Shown: piece by piece, positions 1 to 6,370 of the stretch
Position numbering within the stretch: position 1 is the stretch's first letter
Layout: each line of letters starts with the position of its first letter
DNA from: Spirochaetales bacterium
Lineage (GTDB): Bacteria > Spirochaetota > Spirochaetia > DSM-27196 > SLST01
DNA length: 7,230 nucleotides
Direction: 5' to 3'
Assembly (NCBI GenBank): GCA_007130265.1
Contig: SLST01000484.1
Location: 1-7,230, forward strand
The notes under the pieces: model-generated
Databases searched by the model: none
What the model saw: only the letters and a program-made list of their open reading frames with translations
Told to the model about the DNA's origin: nothing
Translations under genes and position numbers: made by a program

Positions 1-704
1 CCATTACGGTCGTCGAAGACTCCGCTCTCTTCCCGCCGGAGTACGAGAACGTCTACGGCGAGTTCGACGTCGCCCTGGCGAACGAGCTCCTCGACGGACT
101 TGGTCTCCGGAAGGGCGCCGACGGCTTCAGGCGGTTCCCCGACGGCTCATCGCTCGAGCTGGTGGTCGAAACGCAGTCCGCCTCGGGTCCCCAGGCAGAC
201 GGGATCCAGATCGTCTCCGAATCCTGGGAGGCGGTGGGGCTTCGGACGCGGGTCAACGTCATGAGCCGCGACGTGTACTGGCCGCGGGCAACGAGCAACC
301 AGGTCATGATCGCCACGTGGGGCACCGACCGGGGTCTCGTCCCGATGATCGACCCGATCTACCAGCTTCCGTTCGACGAGCGCTCGTGGATGGCACCGTC
401 CTGGGGCACCTGGTACAAGAGCGGCGGAGCCGAGGGCAGTCCGCCCAACGACGAGATGAGACAGCTCATGGATCTCTACGACGAGTACCGGCTCACCGTC
501 GATTCGAGCGCGCAGCTCGAGATCGCCAAGGAGATCGTACGGCTGACCTCCGAACGGCTGAACGTCATTCAGACCGTGGGTCAGGCACCGGCGCCGGCTG
601 TGGTCCACCGGAACTTCCGCAACGTCCAGACCGAGCATACGGCCGACTGGCTGATCATGACTCCCGGAACGATGGATCCGGCCCACTTCTGGATCGAAAG
701 GTAG
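1..704 (+). CDS. ABC transporter solute-binding protein, family 5 (5' partial)
   Basis: This is the C-terminal 233 codons of an extracytoplasmic substrate-binding protein of the SBP_bac_5 (peptide/nickel/oligosaccharide) family; the frame is open from base 3 to the TAG at 702-704. The signal peptide and N-terminal lobe lie outside the window. The visible part looks like the C-terminal lobe: an aromatic-rich stretch with WMAPSWGTWY and a following GG..G..P segment, an acidic helix with MDLYDEYR, then the VGQAPAPAVVHRNFRNV strand and loop found near the end of these proteins, closing with PAHFWIER. The binding protein would capture ligand outside the membrane and deliver it to the two permeases encoded just downstream. 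Gene order (binding protein, two permeases, two ATPases) supports the call. Substrate specificity cannot be deduced; family members bind peptides, metals-chelates or oligosaccharides. Confidence 0.9.
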   Translation, partial: ITVVEDSALFPPEYENVYGEFDVALANELLDGLGLRKGADGFRRFPDGSSLELVVETQSASGPQADGIQIVSESWEAVGLRTRVNVMSRDVYWPRATSNQVMIATWGTDRGLVPMIDPIYQLPFDERSWMAPSWGTWYKSGGAEGSPPNDEMRQLMDLYDEYRLTVDSSAQLEIAKEIVRLTSERLNVIQTVGQAPAPAVVHRNFRNVQTEHTADWLIMTPGTMDPAHFWIER

Positions 705-719
705 CACAGCTTTGACTCT

Positions 720-750
720 ACCCGGGGGTCGGCTTCGCCGCCCTCCGGGT
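720..750 (+). promoter_or_regulatory. Strong intergenic RNA hairpin between binding protein and permease
   Basis: Bases 720-733 pair with 737-750 around a TTC loop: 13 of 14 positions pair, with one G-U (726/744) and one mismatch (729/741). It starts 16 bases after the binding-protein stop and ends 45 bases before the next ATG. The 12 bases after it are half T but not a clean T-run, so it is at best a weak intrinsic terminator. In comparable importer operons a hairpin at this point stabilises the binding-protein mRNA or lets only part of transcription continue, giving more binding protein than membrane subunits; that role is inferred here. A smaller alternative stem (748-753 with 766-771) overlaps its 3' arm, so both cannot form fully together. 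Confidence 0.7.
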
Positions 751-776
751 CTGTCCTTCTTCGTGCAGACCATTCC

Positions 777-782
777 AAGGAG
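777..782 (+). promoter_or_regulatory. Ribosome binding site of the first permease
   Basis: AAGGAG is a near-consensus Shine-Dalgarno sequence 13 bases before the ATG at 796. That spacing is longer than the usual 5-9, but no better start lies closer and the protein begins with the canonical permease N-terminus, so the ATG stands. Confidence 0.6.
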
Positions 783-795
783 CGAGTAGACCGAC

Positions 796-1779
796 ATGCT
801 AACGTATATTGTTCGTCGGATACTGATTCTCATACCGACTCTTTTCATCATTTCCATCGTCACCTTCATGATCATCCAGCTTCCGCCGGGAGACTTCTTC
901 ACGACGCTTCAAGCTGAGATGGCGGAGACAGGGGGGGGCCAGGGCAGAGAGACAGTCCGGCATCTTCAGGAGCTCTACGGGCTCGACCAGCCGCTCTGGC
1001 GCCAGTATTTCACGTGGATAGCCGGGTTTCCCCGCCTCGACTTCGGATACTCGCTGGGGTGGAACGCCCCGGTCTGGGACGTCGTCGCAGGGAACCTCGC
1101 CTACACGATCTTTCTGGGATTCCTCTCGCTCGTTTTCATGGTGGCCGTCTCAATACCAATAGGCATCTACTCGGCAACGCACCAATACTCCACCGGTGAC
1201 GTCGTCCTTTCCGCGCTCGGATTCGTGGGACTCAGCGTCCCCGGTTTCCTGCTCGCGCTTATCTGGATGTTCATCGGTATCGTCGTGCTCGGCGTCGACG
1301 TCGGCGGAACCGCCTCAATGCAGTTCCGCGGCGCTCCAATGAGTCTCGCGAAGGCGCTGGACTACCTGAATCATCTGTGGCCGCCGGTGATCATACTCGG
1401 CTTGGCTTCGACCGCGCAGCTCTTTCGCATCATGCGGAGCAACCTCCTTGACGTGCTGGGGCAGCAGCACATCACCACGGCGCGCGCAAAAGGTATGCGC
1501 GAGAAGAAGGTCATCAACAAGTACGCAGTACGGATTGCGATCAACCCGCTCATCAGCGTCATGGCCCTGGAGGTACCAAAAGTCATCAACGCCTCGATCC
1601 TCGTTGGCATCGTCATGATGCTGCCGACGCTTGGACCGATCTTCCTGCGGTCGCTCCGGACGCAGGACGTGTACCTCGCGGGAACCATCCTCCTGTTCAC
1701 GACCATCATGCTGATGGTCGCGAATCTCATCGCAGATATCGTCCTTGCGCTGGTCGATCCGCGCATCGCGTACGATTGA
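796..1779 (+). CDS. ABC transporter permease, DppB/OppB type
   Basis: First membrane subunit of the importer, 327 residues, typical for DppB/OppB proteins. It opens with the family hallmark MLTYIVRRILILIPTL forming TM1 (about 9-29), followed by the LPPGDF motif at 29-34, which replaces the usual PGDP. Next come an extracytoplasmic segment with YGLDQPLWRQY, TM segments near 95-120 and 133-160, and further segments near 190-208, 250-277 and 298-320. The cytoplasmic coupling (EAA-type) loop is at about 226-250, with ARAKGM at 229-234, where an ATPase docks. The C-terminus VDPRIAYD is also typical. The start ATG is preceded by AAGGAG. The stop TGA at 1777-1779 overlaps the Shine-Dalgarno of the next gene. 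A run of eight G (931-938) encodes Gly46-48 and keeps the frame. Substrate is unknown; peptide or oligosaccharide are the main options. Confidence 0.95.
   Translation: MLTYIVRRILILIPTLFIISIVTFMIIQLPPGDFFTTLQAEMAETGGGQGRETVRHLQELYGLDQPLWRQYFTWIAGFPRLDFGYSLGWNAPVWDVVAGNLAYTIFLGFLSLVFMVAVSIPIGIYSATHQYSTGDVVLSALGFVGLSVPGFLLALIWMFIGIVVLGVDVGGTASMQFRGAPMSLAKALDYLNHLWPPVIILGLASTAQLFRIMRSNLLDVLGQQHITTARAKGMREKKVINKYAVRIAINPLISVMALEVPKVINASILVGIVMMLPTLGPIFLRSLRTQDVYLAGTILLFTTIMLMVANLIADIVLALVDPRIAYD
931..938 (+). repeat. G8 homopolymer tract inside the permease gene
   Basis: Eight consecutive G encode GGG GGG GG(C), Gly46-Gly48, in the extracytoplasmic segment after TM1. A one-base slip here would frameshift the permease early. 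The reading frame in this copy is intact. Confidence 0.9.
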
Positions 1780-1783
1780 GGAG
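1778..1783 (+). promoter_or_regulatory. Ribosome binding site that fixes the second permease start
   Basis: GAGGAG begins within the upstream TGA stop and lies 6 bases before the ATG at 1790. It supports 1790 over the in-frame ATG at 1745, which is 45 bases earlier, inside the first permease, and lacks such a site. Confidence 0.75.
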
Positions 1784-1789
1784 ACCGGC

Positions 1790-3013
1790 ATGCAGACGAT
1801 CTGGGAACGATGGACGTCTCTCGACTCGCAGAAGAAGTCGAAAGAGATTGTCGGAGAGTACGAGAAGCTTGCGCAGACGCTCGGATACCAGTCCGCAGAG
1901 GAACTCGAGTCAGATGTGGAGGCCGGCAAGGTCCCGGAGACCGAGTACGGGCTCTCCCAGTGGCGCCTCATTTGGAAGAAGTTTGCGAGAAACCGCGCCG
2001 CGATCGTGGGTGGAGTCATCATCGGGATCTACTACCTCGTAGCCATCTTCGGTAACTTCATCGCTCCATACGGACTGACCACGCGCTCTCGCGACCACAT
2101 TCACATGCCGCCCCAGCGGGTGCGTGTCGTACACGAGGGATCGCTCCACCGACCGTTCGTGTACGGGACGATCAGGGAGCTCTCCGAGGACTTCCGCCTG
2201 ACGTACGAGCTCGACACCGACCGAGTGTACCCCATCCGGTTCTTCACCCGAGGGGACGGGTACCGGCTGTTCGGACTCTTCGAGACCGACATGCACCTGT
2301 TCGGCGTGGACGAAGGTGGTGTCGTAGCTCTGCTCGGCACCGACCGGCAGGGCCGGGACCTGTTCTCGCGTATCATCCTCGGGAGCCAGGTTTCGCTGTC
2401 GATCGGGCTCGTCGGGGTGCTCTTCAGCCTCTTCCTCGGAACGATCCTCGGAATCATCTCGGGGTACTTCGGCAAGTGGATCGACGATCTCATCCAACGT
2501 TTGATCGAGCTCATACGCTCGTTTCCGTCCATATCGCTGTGGATGGCGCTGTCGGCCGCGGTTCCGCAAGACTGGTCGGTCATGCAGACCTACTTCGCAA
2601 TCACGATCATCCTTTCGTTGATAGGTTGGACCTGGCTTGCGAGGCAGCTTCGCGGCAGCGTCCTCGCGCTGCGGAACGTCGACTACGTCCTCGCCGCGCG
2701 ACTCTCCGGCGCCGGTCACCGGTGGGTCATATTCCGCCATCTCATCCCGGCGACGGCGGGGCACATCATCGTCGTCTCGACGCTGGCGATGCCCGCGATG
2801 ATACTGGCCGAGACATCGCTGAGCTTCCTCGGGCTGGGTCTCCGGCCGCCGGTCACGAGCTGGGGCGTCCTGATTCAGGAGGCGCAGAACTTCCAGACGA
2901 TCGCACACTATCCGTGGCTCTTCCTGCCTGCGGCATTCATGGCAGTGGCGATTCTCGCGTTCAGCTACCTCGGCGACGGCCTGCGCGACGCGATCGATCC
3001 GTATACCATATGA
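1790..3013 (+). CDS. ABC transporter permease, DppC/OppC type, with N-terminal extension and enlarged periplasmic segment
   Basis: Second membrane subunit, 407 residues, roughly 100 longer than a typical DppC. Residues 1-57 are a charged, probably cytoplasmic extension rich in Lys and Glu. The OppC-type N-terminus (WRLIWKKFARNRAAIVGG, 58-75) then leads into TM1 (about 70-90). Residues 91-180 form an unusually long extracytoplasmic segment before the conserved LLGTDRQGRDLFSR motif (181-194). The permease core follows: TM2 at about 203-226 and the EAA-type coupling loop at 301-320, with AARLSGAG and FRHLIP. The protein ends in the classic GDGLRDAIDPYTI. It should pair with the first permease to form the channel. 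The start is set by GAGGAG 6 bases upstream. The stop TGA at 3011-3013 overlaps the next start in an ATGA arrangement. Similar long OppC proteins are known to me in this family, but the role of the extra parts is not clear from sequence. Confidence 0.93.
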   Translation: MQTIWERWTSLDSQKKSKEIVGEYEKLAQTLGYQSAEELESDVEAGKVPETEYGLSQWRLIWKKFARNRAAIVGGVIIGIYYLVAIFGNFIAPYGLTTRSRDHIHMPPQRVRVVHEGSLHRPFVYGTIRELSEDFRLTYELDTDRVYPIRFFTRGDGYRLFGLFETDMHLFGVDEGGVVALLGTDRQGRDLFSRIILGSQVSLSIGLVGVLFSLFLGTILGIISGYFGKWIDDLIQRLIELIRSFPSISLWMALSAAVPQDWSVMQTYFAITIILSLIGWTWLARQLRGSVLALRNVDYVLAARLSGAGHRWVIFRHLIPATAGHIIVVSTLAMPAMILAETSLSFLGLGLRPPVTSWGVLIQEAQNFQTIAHYPWLFLPAAFMAVAILAFSYLGDGLRDAIDPYTI

Positions 3014-4032
3014 GTGATGCGACCATGGGACCAAGGAACAAGAAAGAGATCCTGCGCGTTAACGAGCTGAAGACCTACTTCAACACGCTTGACGGGGTCG
3101 TGCGAGCGGTCGACGGTGTTTCGCTCACGCTGAACAAGGGAGAAACACTCGGTGTCGTGGGAGAATCCGGGTGCGGCAAGAGCGTCACGGCCTTCTCCAT
3201 TCTGCGGCTTCTGCCGAAGACGAGCAGGATCGCCGGCGGAGAGGTGCTCTATCACCGCAGCGAGGGGCAGGAAGTCGTAGACCTCACCGAGGTCGACCCC
3301 AACGGCGACCTGATGCGCAGCGTCCGGGGAGGAGAGATCGCGATGATCTTTCAGGAGCCGCTGACCTCGCTCTCCCCGGTGCATACAGTGGGCAGTCAGA
3401 TCGCCGAAGCGGTGTCGCTGCACGAGGCCGTCACGCCTGAGGAGGCGCGCGATCGGGCGATCGAGATGCTTCGGGCGGTGGGCGTCGCGCTGCCCGAGCA
3501 GCGATTCGACGAGTATCCGCACCAGTTTTCCGGAGGGATGCGGCAGCGTGCGATGATCGCAATGGCGCTCTCCTGCAACCCTGCCCTGCTGATCGCGGAC
3601 GAGCCGACGACCGCGCTAGACGTAACGATACAGGCGCAGATCCTTGACCTCATGAAGTCGCTTCAGGAGCAGTTGGGGATGGCAATCATGATCATCACGC
3701 ACGACCTGGGCGTGATCGCGGAGATGTCGGATCGGGTCAACGTGATGTATATGGGGCGCATCGTGGAAAGCGCCGACGTGGAGACGATCTTCGCCAGACC
3801 GCTCCACCCGTACACCGTCGGTCTCATGCGATCGATCCCGCACATCCAGGCGGGGGAGCGGCAGACGCTCACGCCCATCGCCGGGAGCGTGCCGGATCCG
3901 TTCTCCATACCCCCGGGCTGTCCCTTCTTCCCCCGATGTCCCATGCCAAAGCGAGACATCTGCCGCGAGGAGGTCCCGTTGGTAGAGGTCGAACCTGATC
4001 ATTTCGTGCGTTGCACGCTGTACATGCCGTGA
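3010..4032 (+). CDS. ABC transporter ATP-binding protein, DppD/OppD type
   Basis: First nucleotide-binding subunit, 340 residues, the usual length. It hydrolyses ATP on the cytoplasmic side to drive import. All ABC motifs are intact: Walker A GESGCGKS (51-58), Q-loop Gln115 in FQEP, signature FSGGMRQR (173-180), Walker B LLIADE (193-198), D-loop ALD (202-204) and switch His231. The Opp-specific C-terminal region follows, with HPYTVGLMRSIP (266-277) and four cysteines C304-x5-C310-x7-C318-x16-C335, the pattern associated with a [4Fe-4S] cluster in Opp/Dpp ATPases. I chose the ATG at 3010, which overlaps the upstream stop by four bases; no clear Shine-Dalgarno is visible, so translational coupling is likely. 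The ATG at 3025 (Met6) is a possible alternative. The open frame extending upstream to 2476 lies in another frame of the permease gene and is not coding. Confidence 0.95.
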   Translation: MSDATMGPRNKKEILRVNELKTYFNTLDGVVRAVDGVSLTLNKGETLGVVGESGCGKSVTAFSILRLLPKTSRIAGGEVLYHRSEGQEVVDLTEVDPNGDLMRSVRGGEIAMIFQEPLTSLSPVHTVGSQIAEAVSLHEAVTPEEARDRAIEMLRAVGVALPEQRFDEYPHQFSGGMRQRAMIAMALSCNPALLIADEPTTALDVTIQAQILDLMKSLQEQLGMAIMIITHDLGVIAEMSDRVNVMYMGRIVESADVETIFARPLHPYTVGLMRSIPHIQAGERQTLTPIAGSVPDPFSIPPGCPFFPRCPMPKRDICREEVPLVEVEPDHFVRCTLYMP

Positions 4033-4044
4033 AGGGAGCCGAGG
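4033..4044 (+). promoter_or_regulatory. Ribosome binding site that fixes the second ATPase start
   Basis: AGGGAG-like sequence at 4033-4038 and GAGG at 4041-4044 sit directly after the upstream TGA and 5-11 bases before the ATG at 4050. They favour 4050 over the in-frame ATG at 4011, which lies inside the previous gene. Confidence 0.65.
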
Positions 4045-4049
4045 CGATA

Positions 4050-5072
4050 ATGAGCGATCGTGGAACACTACTCGAAGTCAAGAACCTGAAAATGCATTTC
4101 CCTGTTCAAAGGGGACTCTTCCGTAAGGTGGTCGCGTACGTTCGCGCCGTCGACGGCATAAGCTTCCACATCCGTGAAGGTGAGACGCTCGGCCTCGTAG
4201 GTGAATCGGGATGCGGCAAGACGACGACCGGCCGGTGCATTCTTCGTGCACTCGACCCCACCGACGGAGAGATCAACTACCGCAAGGACGGCGAATTCGT
4301 GAATATCGCACATCTGAGCAATGCGGAGCTCGCGCCCTTTCGAACCGAGATGCAGATCATCTTTCAGGACCCCTTCAGCTCGCTGAATCCACGCATGACC
4401 GTCATGGATATCATCAGTGAGCCGCTTCGCATCCACAAAATCGCACGCGGAGAGGAGATCAGGAGCCGTGTGCGAGACCTGCTCGAAGCCGTCGGGCTGA
4501 AGGCGCAGCACATGAACCGCTACCCCTACGCGTTCAGCGGGGGTCAACGCCAGCGCGTGGGCATCGCCAGGGCGCTCGCGCTACGACCCAAGCTGATCGT
4601 GTGCGACGAGCCGGTCTCAGCGCTTGACGTGTCCATACAGGCACAGGTGCTGAACCTGCTCGACGGGCTTCAGGCCGAGTTCGGGCTGACCTACCTTTTC
4701 ATCGCGCACAATCTCTCCGTGGTGCAGCACATCTGTACGCGAGTCGCAGTGATGTACCTGGGAGACCTCGTTGAGGTCGGCACGGCCCACGAGCTCTACC
4801 ACCATCCACTTCACCCCTACAGCGAAGCGCTGCTGTCCGCGGTTCCCAAGACCGACCCCACGAAGAGGAGCCAACGGGTCCTGCTCGAGGGTGACGTTCC
4901 GAGTCCCGTCAACCCGCCGTCGGGCTGCAAGTTCCACACCCGCTGTCGGTACGCCCAGGACATATGCCGCGCGGAGCATCCGACCCTGGCGGAAGTTACG
5001 CCAGGGTCGGATCACTACGCGGCATGCCACTTCGCAGCCGACCTGGATCTGAAGGGTGTCGTCGTTGATTAG
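4050..5072 (+). CDS. ABC transporter ATP-binding protein, DppF/OppF type
   Basis: Second nucleotide-binding subunit, 340 residues, forming a heterodimer with the D-type ATPase. Motifs: Walker A GESGCGKT (51-58), Q-loop Gln106 in FQDPFSSLNPR (the F-type version), signature FSGGQRQR (162-169), Walker B LIVCDE (182-187), D-loop ALD (191-193) and switch His220. The His is followed by Asn rather than the commoner Asp (IAHNLSVV). The C-terminal Opp extension has HPYSEALLSAVP (255-266) and four cysteines, C293-x5-C299-x6-C306-x19-C326, so it too could bind an iron-sulfur cluster. The gene starts 17 bases after the previous stop with a good ribosome site and is the last of the operon, 19 bases from the convergent lacI-type gene. 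The codons from Cys306 to Cys326 coincide with a large nested palindrome. Confidence 0.95.
   Translation: MSDRGTLLEVKNLKMHFPVQRGLFRKVVAYVRAVDGISFHIREGETLGLVGESGCGKTTTGRCILRALDPTDGEINYRKDGEFVNIAHLSNAELAPFRTEMQIIFQDPFSSLNPRMTVMDIISEPLRIHKIARGEEIRSRVRDLLEAVGLKAQHMNRYPYAFSGGQRQRVGIARALALRPKLIVCDEPVSALDVSIQAQVLNLLDGLQAEFGLTYLFIAHNLSVVQHICTRVAVMYLGDLVEVGTAHELYHHPLHPYSEALLSAVPKTDPTKRSQRVLLEGDVPSPVNPPSGCKFHTRCRYAQDICRAEHPTLAEVTPGSDHYAACHFAADLDLKGVVVD
4964..5025. repeat. Nested palindrome in the 3' end of the F-type ATPase gene
   Basis: The inner part is a perfect 14-bp inverted repeat, ATCCGACCCTGGCG at 4978-4991 against 4999-5012, around a 7-base loop (4992-4998). Outside it a second perfect 8-bp pair, ATGCCGCG at 4964-4971 against CGCGGCAT at 5018-5025, is separated by an internal loop of 6 and 5 bases. 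Altogether 22 base pairs fold within 62 bases, all inside codons, ending 44 bases before the stop codon. No T-run follows on either strand, so it is not a standard intrinsic terminator. It could fold in transcripts from either strand: the end of the operon mRNA and any lacI transcript that runs past its stop. Confidence 0.8.
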
Positions 5073-5091
5073 TCACCGCCGCGACGGCCGC

Positions 5092-6231
5092 CTACTCTTC
5101 GAGTAGCGCTTCGTAGCCCTGGCTGTCGTCGGTAAAGGCGCTCGCGAGCACAACGCGCGGCATCACGCGGTATTGGGAAGCAGGGGTGAGGCCGCGTACG
5201 ACATGACCAAAGAGATGGTCGAGTGCCTTGAACCCGACTCGGAACGGATTCTTGTAGATCAGCGCGTCGATCACCCCGGCGCCGAGCATGGCAAAGCTCT
5301 CCGGAAAAACCTCGCTTCCGATCATCTGAACCTCGCGTTCTCTTCCTGAGTCACGAAGCGCAGGAGCGATCGCGGCCGTATCCCTCGCGGAAGCGGCAAA
5401 AATGCCCACGATCTTGGGGTCTTCCTCCAGGCGGTGTCGCACTTCGGTATAGAGGCGATTGTCCTTTCGCGGCTCGTGTGTTGACTCGACCCGGATGCCT
5501 GAGGTGTAGAGGCTCATCTGTCGCACGAAGCTTCCAGCGCCCAGATGACCCGGTCTACCGTACGGATGCACCGACCGACTGTCCGGGTTGCTGACGATGA
5601 CCGTGCCCTCCCGGCGCAGGAACCGGAACATGAGCTCCGCGGCCATCCTTCCGGCGAGGTCGTTGTCAGGCCCCACGAAGGTCATCCGCCGGACCTGCTC
5701 CACGTCCTTGTCTGCGAAGACGACGGCGACACCGGCGTCAACAAATCGGTTGAGGAGCGCGATGATTCGACCGGAGCGAAACGGCACGAGCAGCAGTCCG
5801 TCAAGCTCGGCGCGCTCGTGCTCGTAGACCTCAGAGAGCAGTTCGTAGACATCGGCTTCCTGCACCGCAACGTGGCGCTTCTCGAAGTGCACGTTGAACG
5901 TGGACAGTTGCTCCACACACGCGTCGTAGCCTTCCTCGATGTGCCGTGCGTAGTAACTCGAGGGCCTGCTGTGATCCTCGAAGACGCCGATGAGATTCGT
6001 CGTCCGTCTCTTGAGGTTGGAGGCTGCGTAGTTGACGGTATACTGAAGGCGCTCCACGACGTCGAAGACCTTCGTCCGCGTGGCTTCGCCCGCCCCCGGC
6101 TTGCCGTTCAATACGCGCGAAACGGTGGATACCGACGTTCCAGCCTCACGGGCGATATCGTGCAGCGTGACCGGCGCCGCCCGCGTCCGAGTCGCGGAGC
6201 GGTAACCGGTGGTGTTCAGCAGTCTATTCAT
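5092..6231 (-). CDS. LacI-family transcriptional regulator
   Basis: Sugar-type repressor, 379 residues. After a 20-residue basic, non-conserved N-terminus comes the LacI helix-turn-helix (VTLHDIAREAGTSVSTVSRVLNGKPG, split here as 21-40 and 41-46). The hinge is NYAASNLKRRTT at about 67-78; Leu73 sits where the minor-groove-inserting Leu of the family lies. Residues from about 80 (LIGVF) to the end form a periplasmic-binding-protein-like effector domain with FVGPDN, a DALIYKNPFRVGFKAL segment and a C-terminal VVLASAF. The ATG at 6231 is preceded by GAGAG at 6241-6245 (9-base spacer) and by an in-frame TGA, so no longer start is possible; no GTG or TTG start lies between it and the HTH. It converges with the ABC operon. 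An operator and promoter directly upstream suggest autoregulation; control of the transporter or the sialidase-like gene is inferred. The effector is unknown, probably a sugar. Confidence 0.95.
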   Translation of the reverse strand: MNRLLNTTGYRSATRTRAAPVTLHDIAREAGTSVSTVSRVLNGKPGAGEATRTKVFDVVERLQYTVNYAASNLKRRTTNLIGVFEDHSRPSSYYARHIEEGYDACVEQLSTFNVHFEKRHVAVQEADVYELLSEVYEHERAELDGLLLVPFRSGRIIALLNRFVDAGVAVVFADKDVEQVRRMTFVGPDNDLAGRMAAELMFRFLRREGTVIVSNPDSRSVHPYGRPGHLGAGSFVRQMSLYTSGIRVESTHEPRKDNRLYTEVRHRLEEDPKIVGIFAASARDTAAIAPALRDSGREREVQMIGSEVFPESFAMLGAGVIDALIYKNPFRVGFKALDHLFGHVVRGLTPASQYRVMPRVVLASAFTDDSQGYEALLEE

Positions 6232-6262
6232 CGCCGCGATCTCTCAAGCCCTCTGCTCGCAT

Positions 6263-6274
6263 GCAAACGTTTGC
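6263..6274. promoter_or_regulatory. Probable LacI-family operator
   Basis: GCAAACGTTTGC is a perfect 12-bp palindrome with a central CG, the form bound by LacI/PurR/CcpA-type regulators; the flanking ATGCAAACGTTTGCGT (6261-6276) closely resembles the E. coli PurR box. It lies 32 bases upstream of the regulator's start codon and just downstream of the predicted -10, at about +4 to +15, where a bound repressor would block transcription. No second copy was seen in the window. Confidence 0.8.
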
Positions 6275-6284
6275 GTTCCCGATC

Positions 6285-6314
6285 AGCATACGCCTCCACG
6301 GCTCGAGACGTCAA
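6285..6314 (-). promoter_or_regulatory. Predicted sigma70-type promoter of the LacI-family gene
   Basis: On the - strand, TTGACG (6309-6314; 5 of 6 matches to -35) and TATGCT (6285-6290; 4 of 6 matches to -10) are separated by 18 bases. The predicted start near 6278 gives a leader of about 46 bases and places the palindromic operator right at the initial transcribed region. The combination with the operator makes it more credible than the hexamers alone. Confidence 0.6.
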
Positions 6315-6370
6315 GCACGCTCCCGCCTCTGCGGTTGAGTGCTTTCCCGCCGATACGCTCGTGTTGCACT

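Noticed and set aside
712..740. TTGACT at 712-717 as the -35 of a separate permease promoter
   Set aside because: The position of a -10 falls on GC-rich bases inside the hairpin with no TATAAT-like hexamer.
147..902. A 251-codon open frame on the - strand
   Set aside because: It lies opposite the binding-protein gene and the permease start, has Arg/Pro/Asp-rich composition typical of antisense frames in GC-rich DNA, and shows no recognisable domain.
2476..3009. Upstream in-frame extension of the D-type ATPase
   Set aside because: It would overlap the permease by over 500 bases in another frame and adds an Arg/Ala-rich sequence unlike the family; the ATPase starts at 3010.
1910..3034. A 374-codon open frame on the - strand
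   Set aside because: Fully antisense to the second permease; very high Arg, Asp and Glu content and no domain; a shadow of the GC-rich codon pattern.
5073..5106. Bidirectional terminator between the convergent genes
   Set aside because: The 19-base gap has only short GC matches, and the nearby CTACTC/GAGTAG pair (5092-5106) is a 6-bp stem with no T-run.
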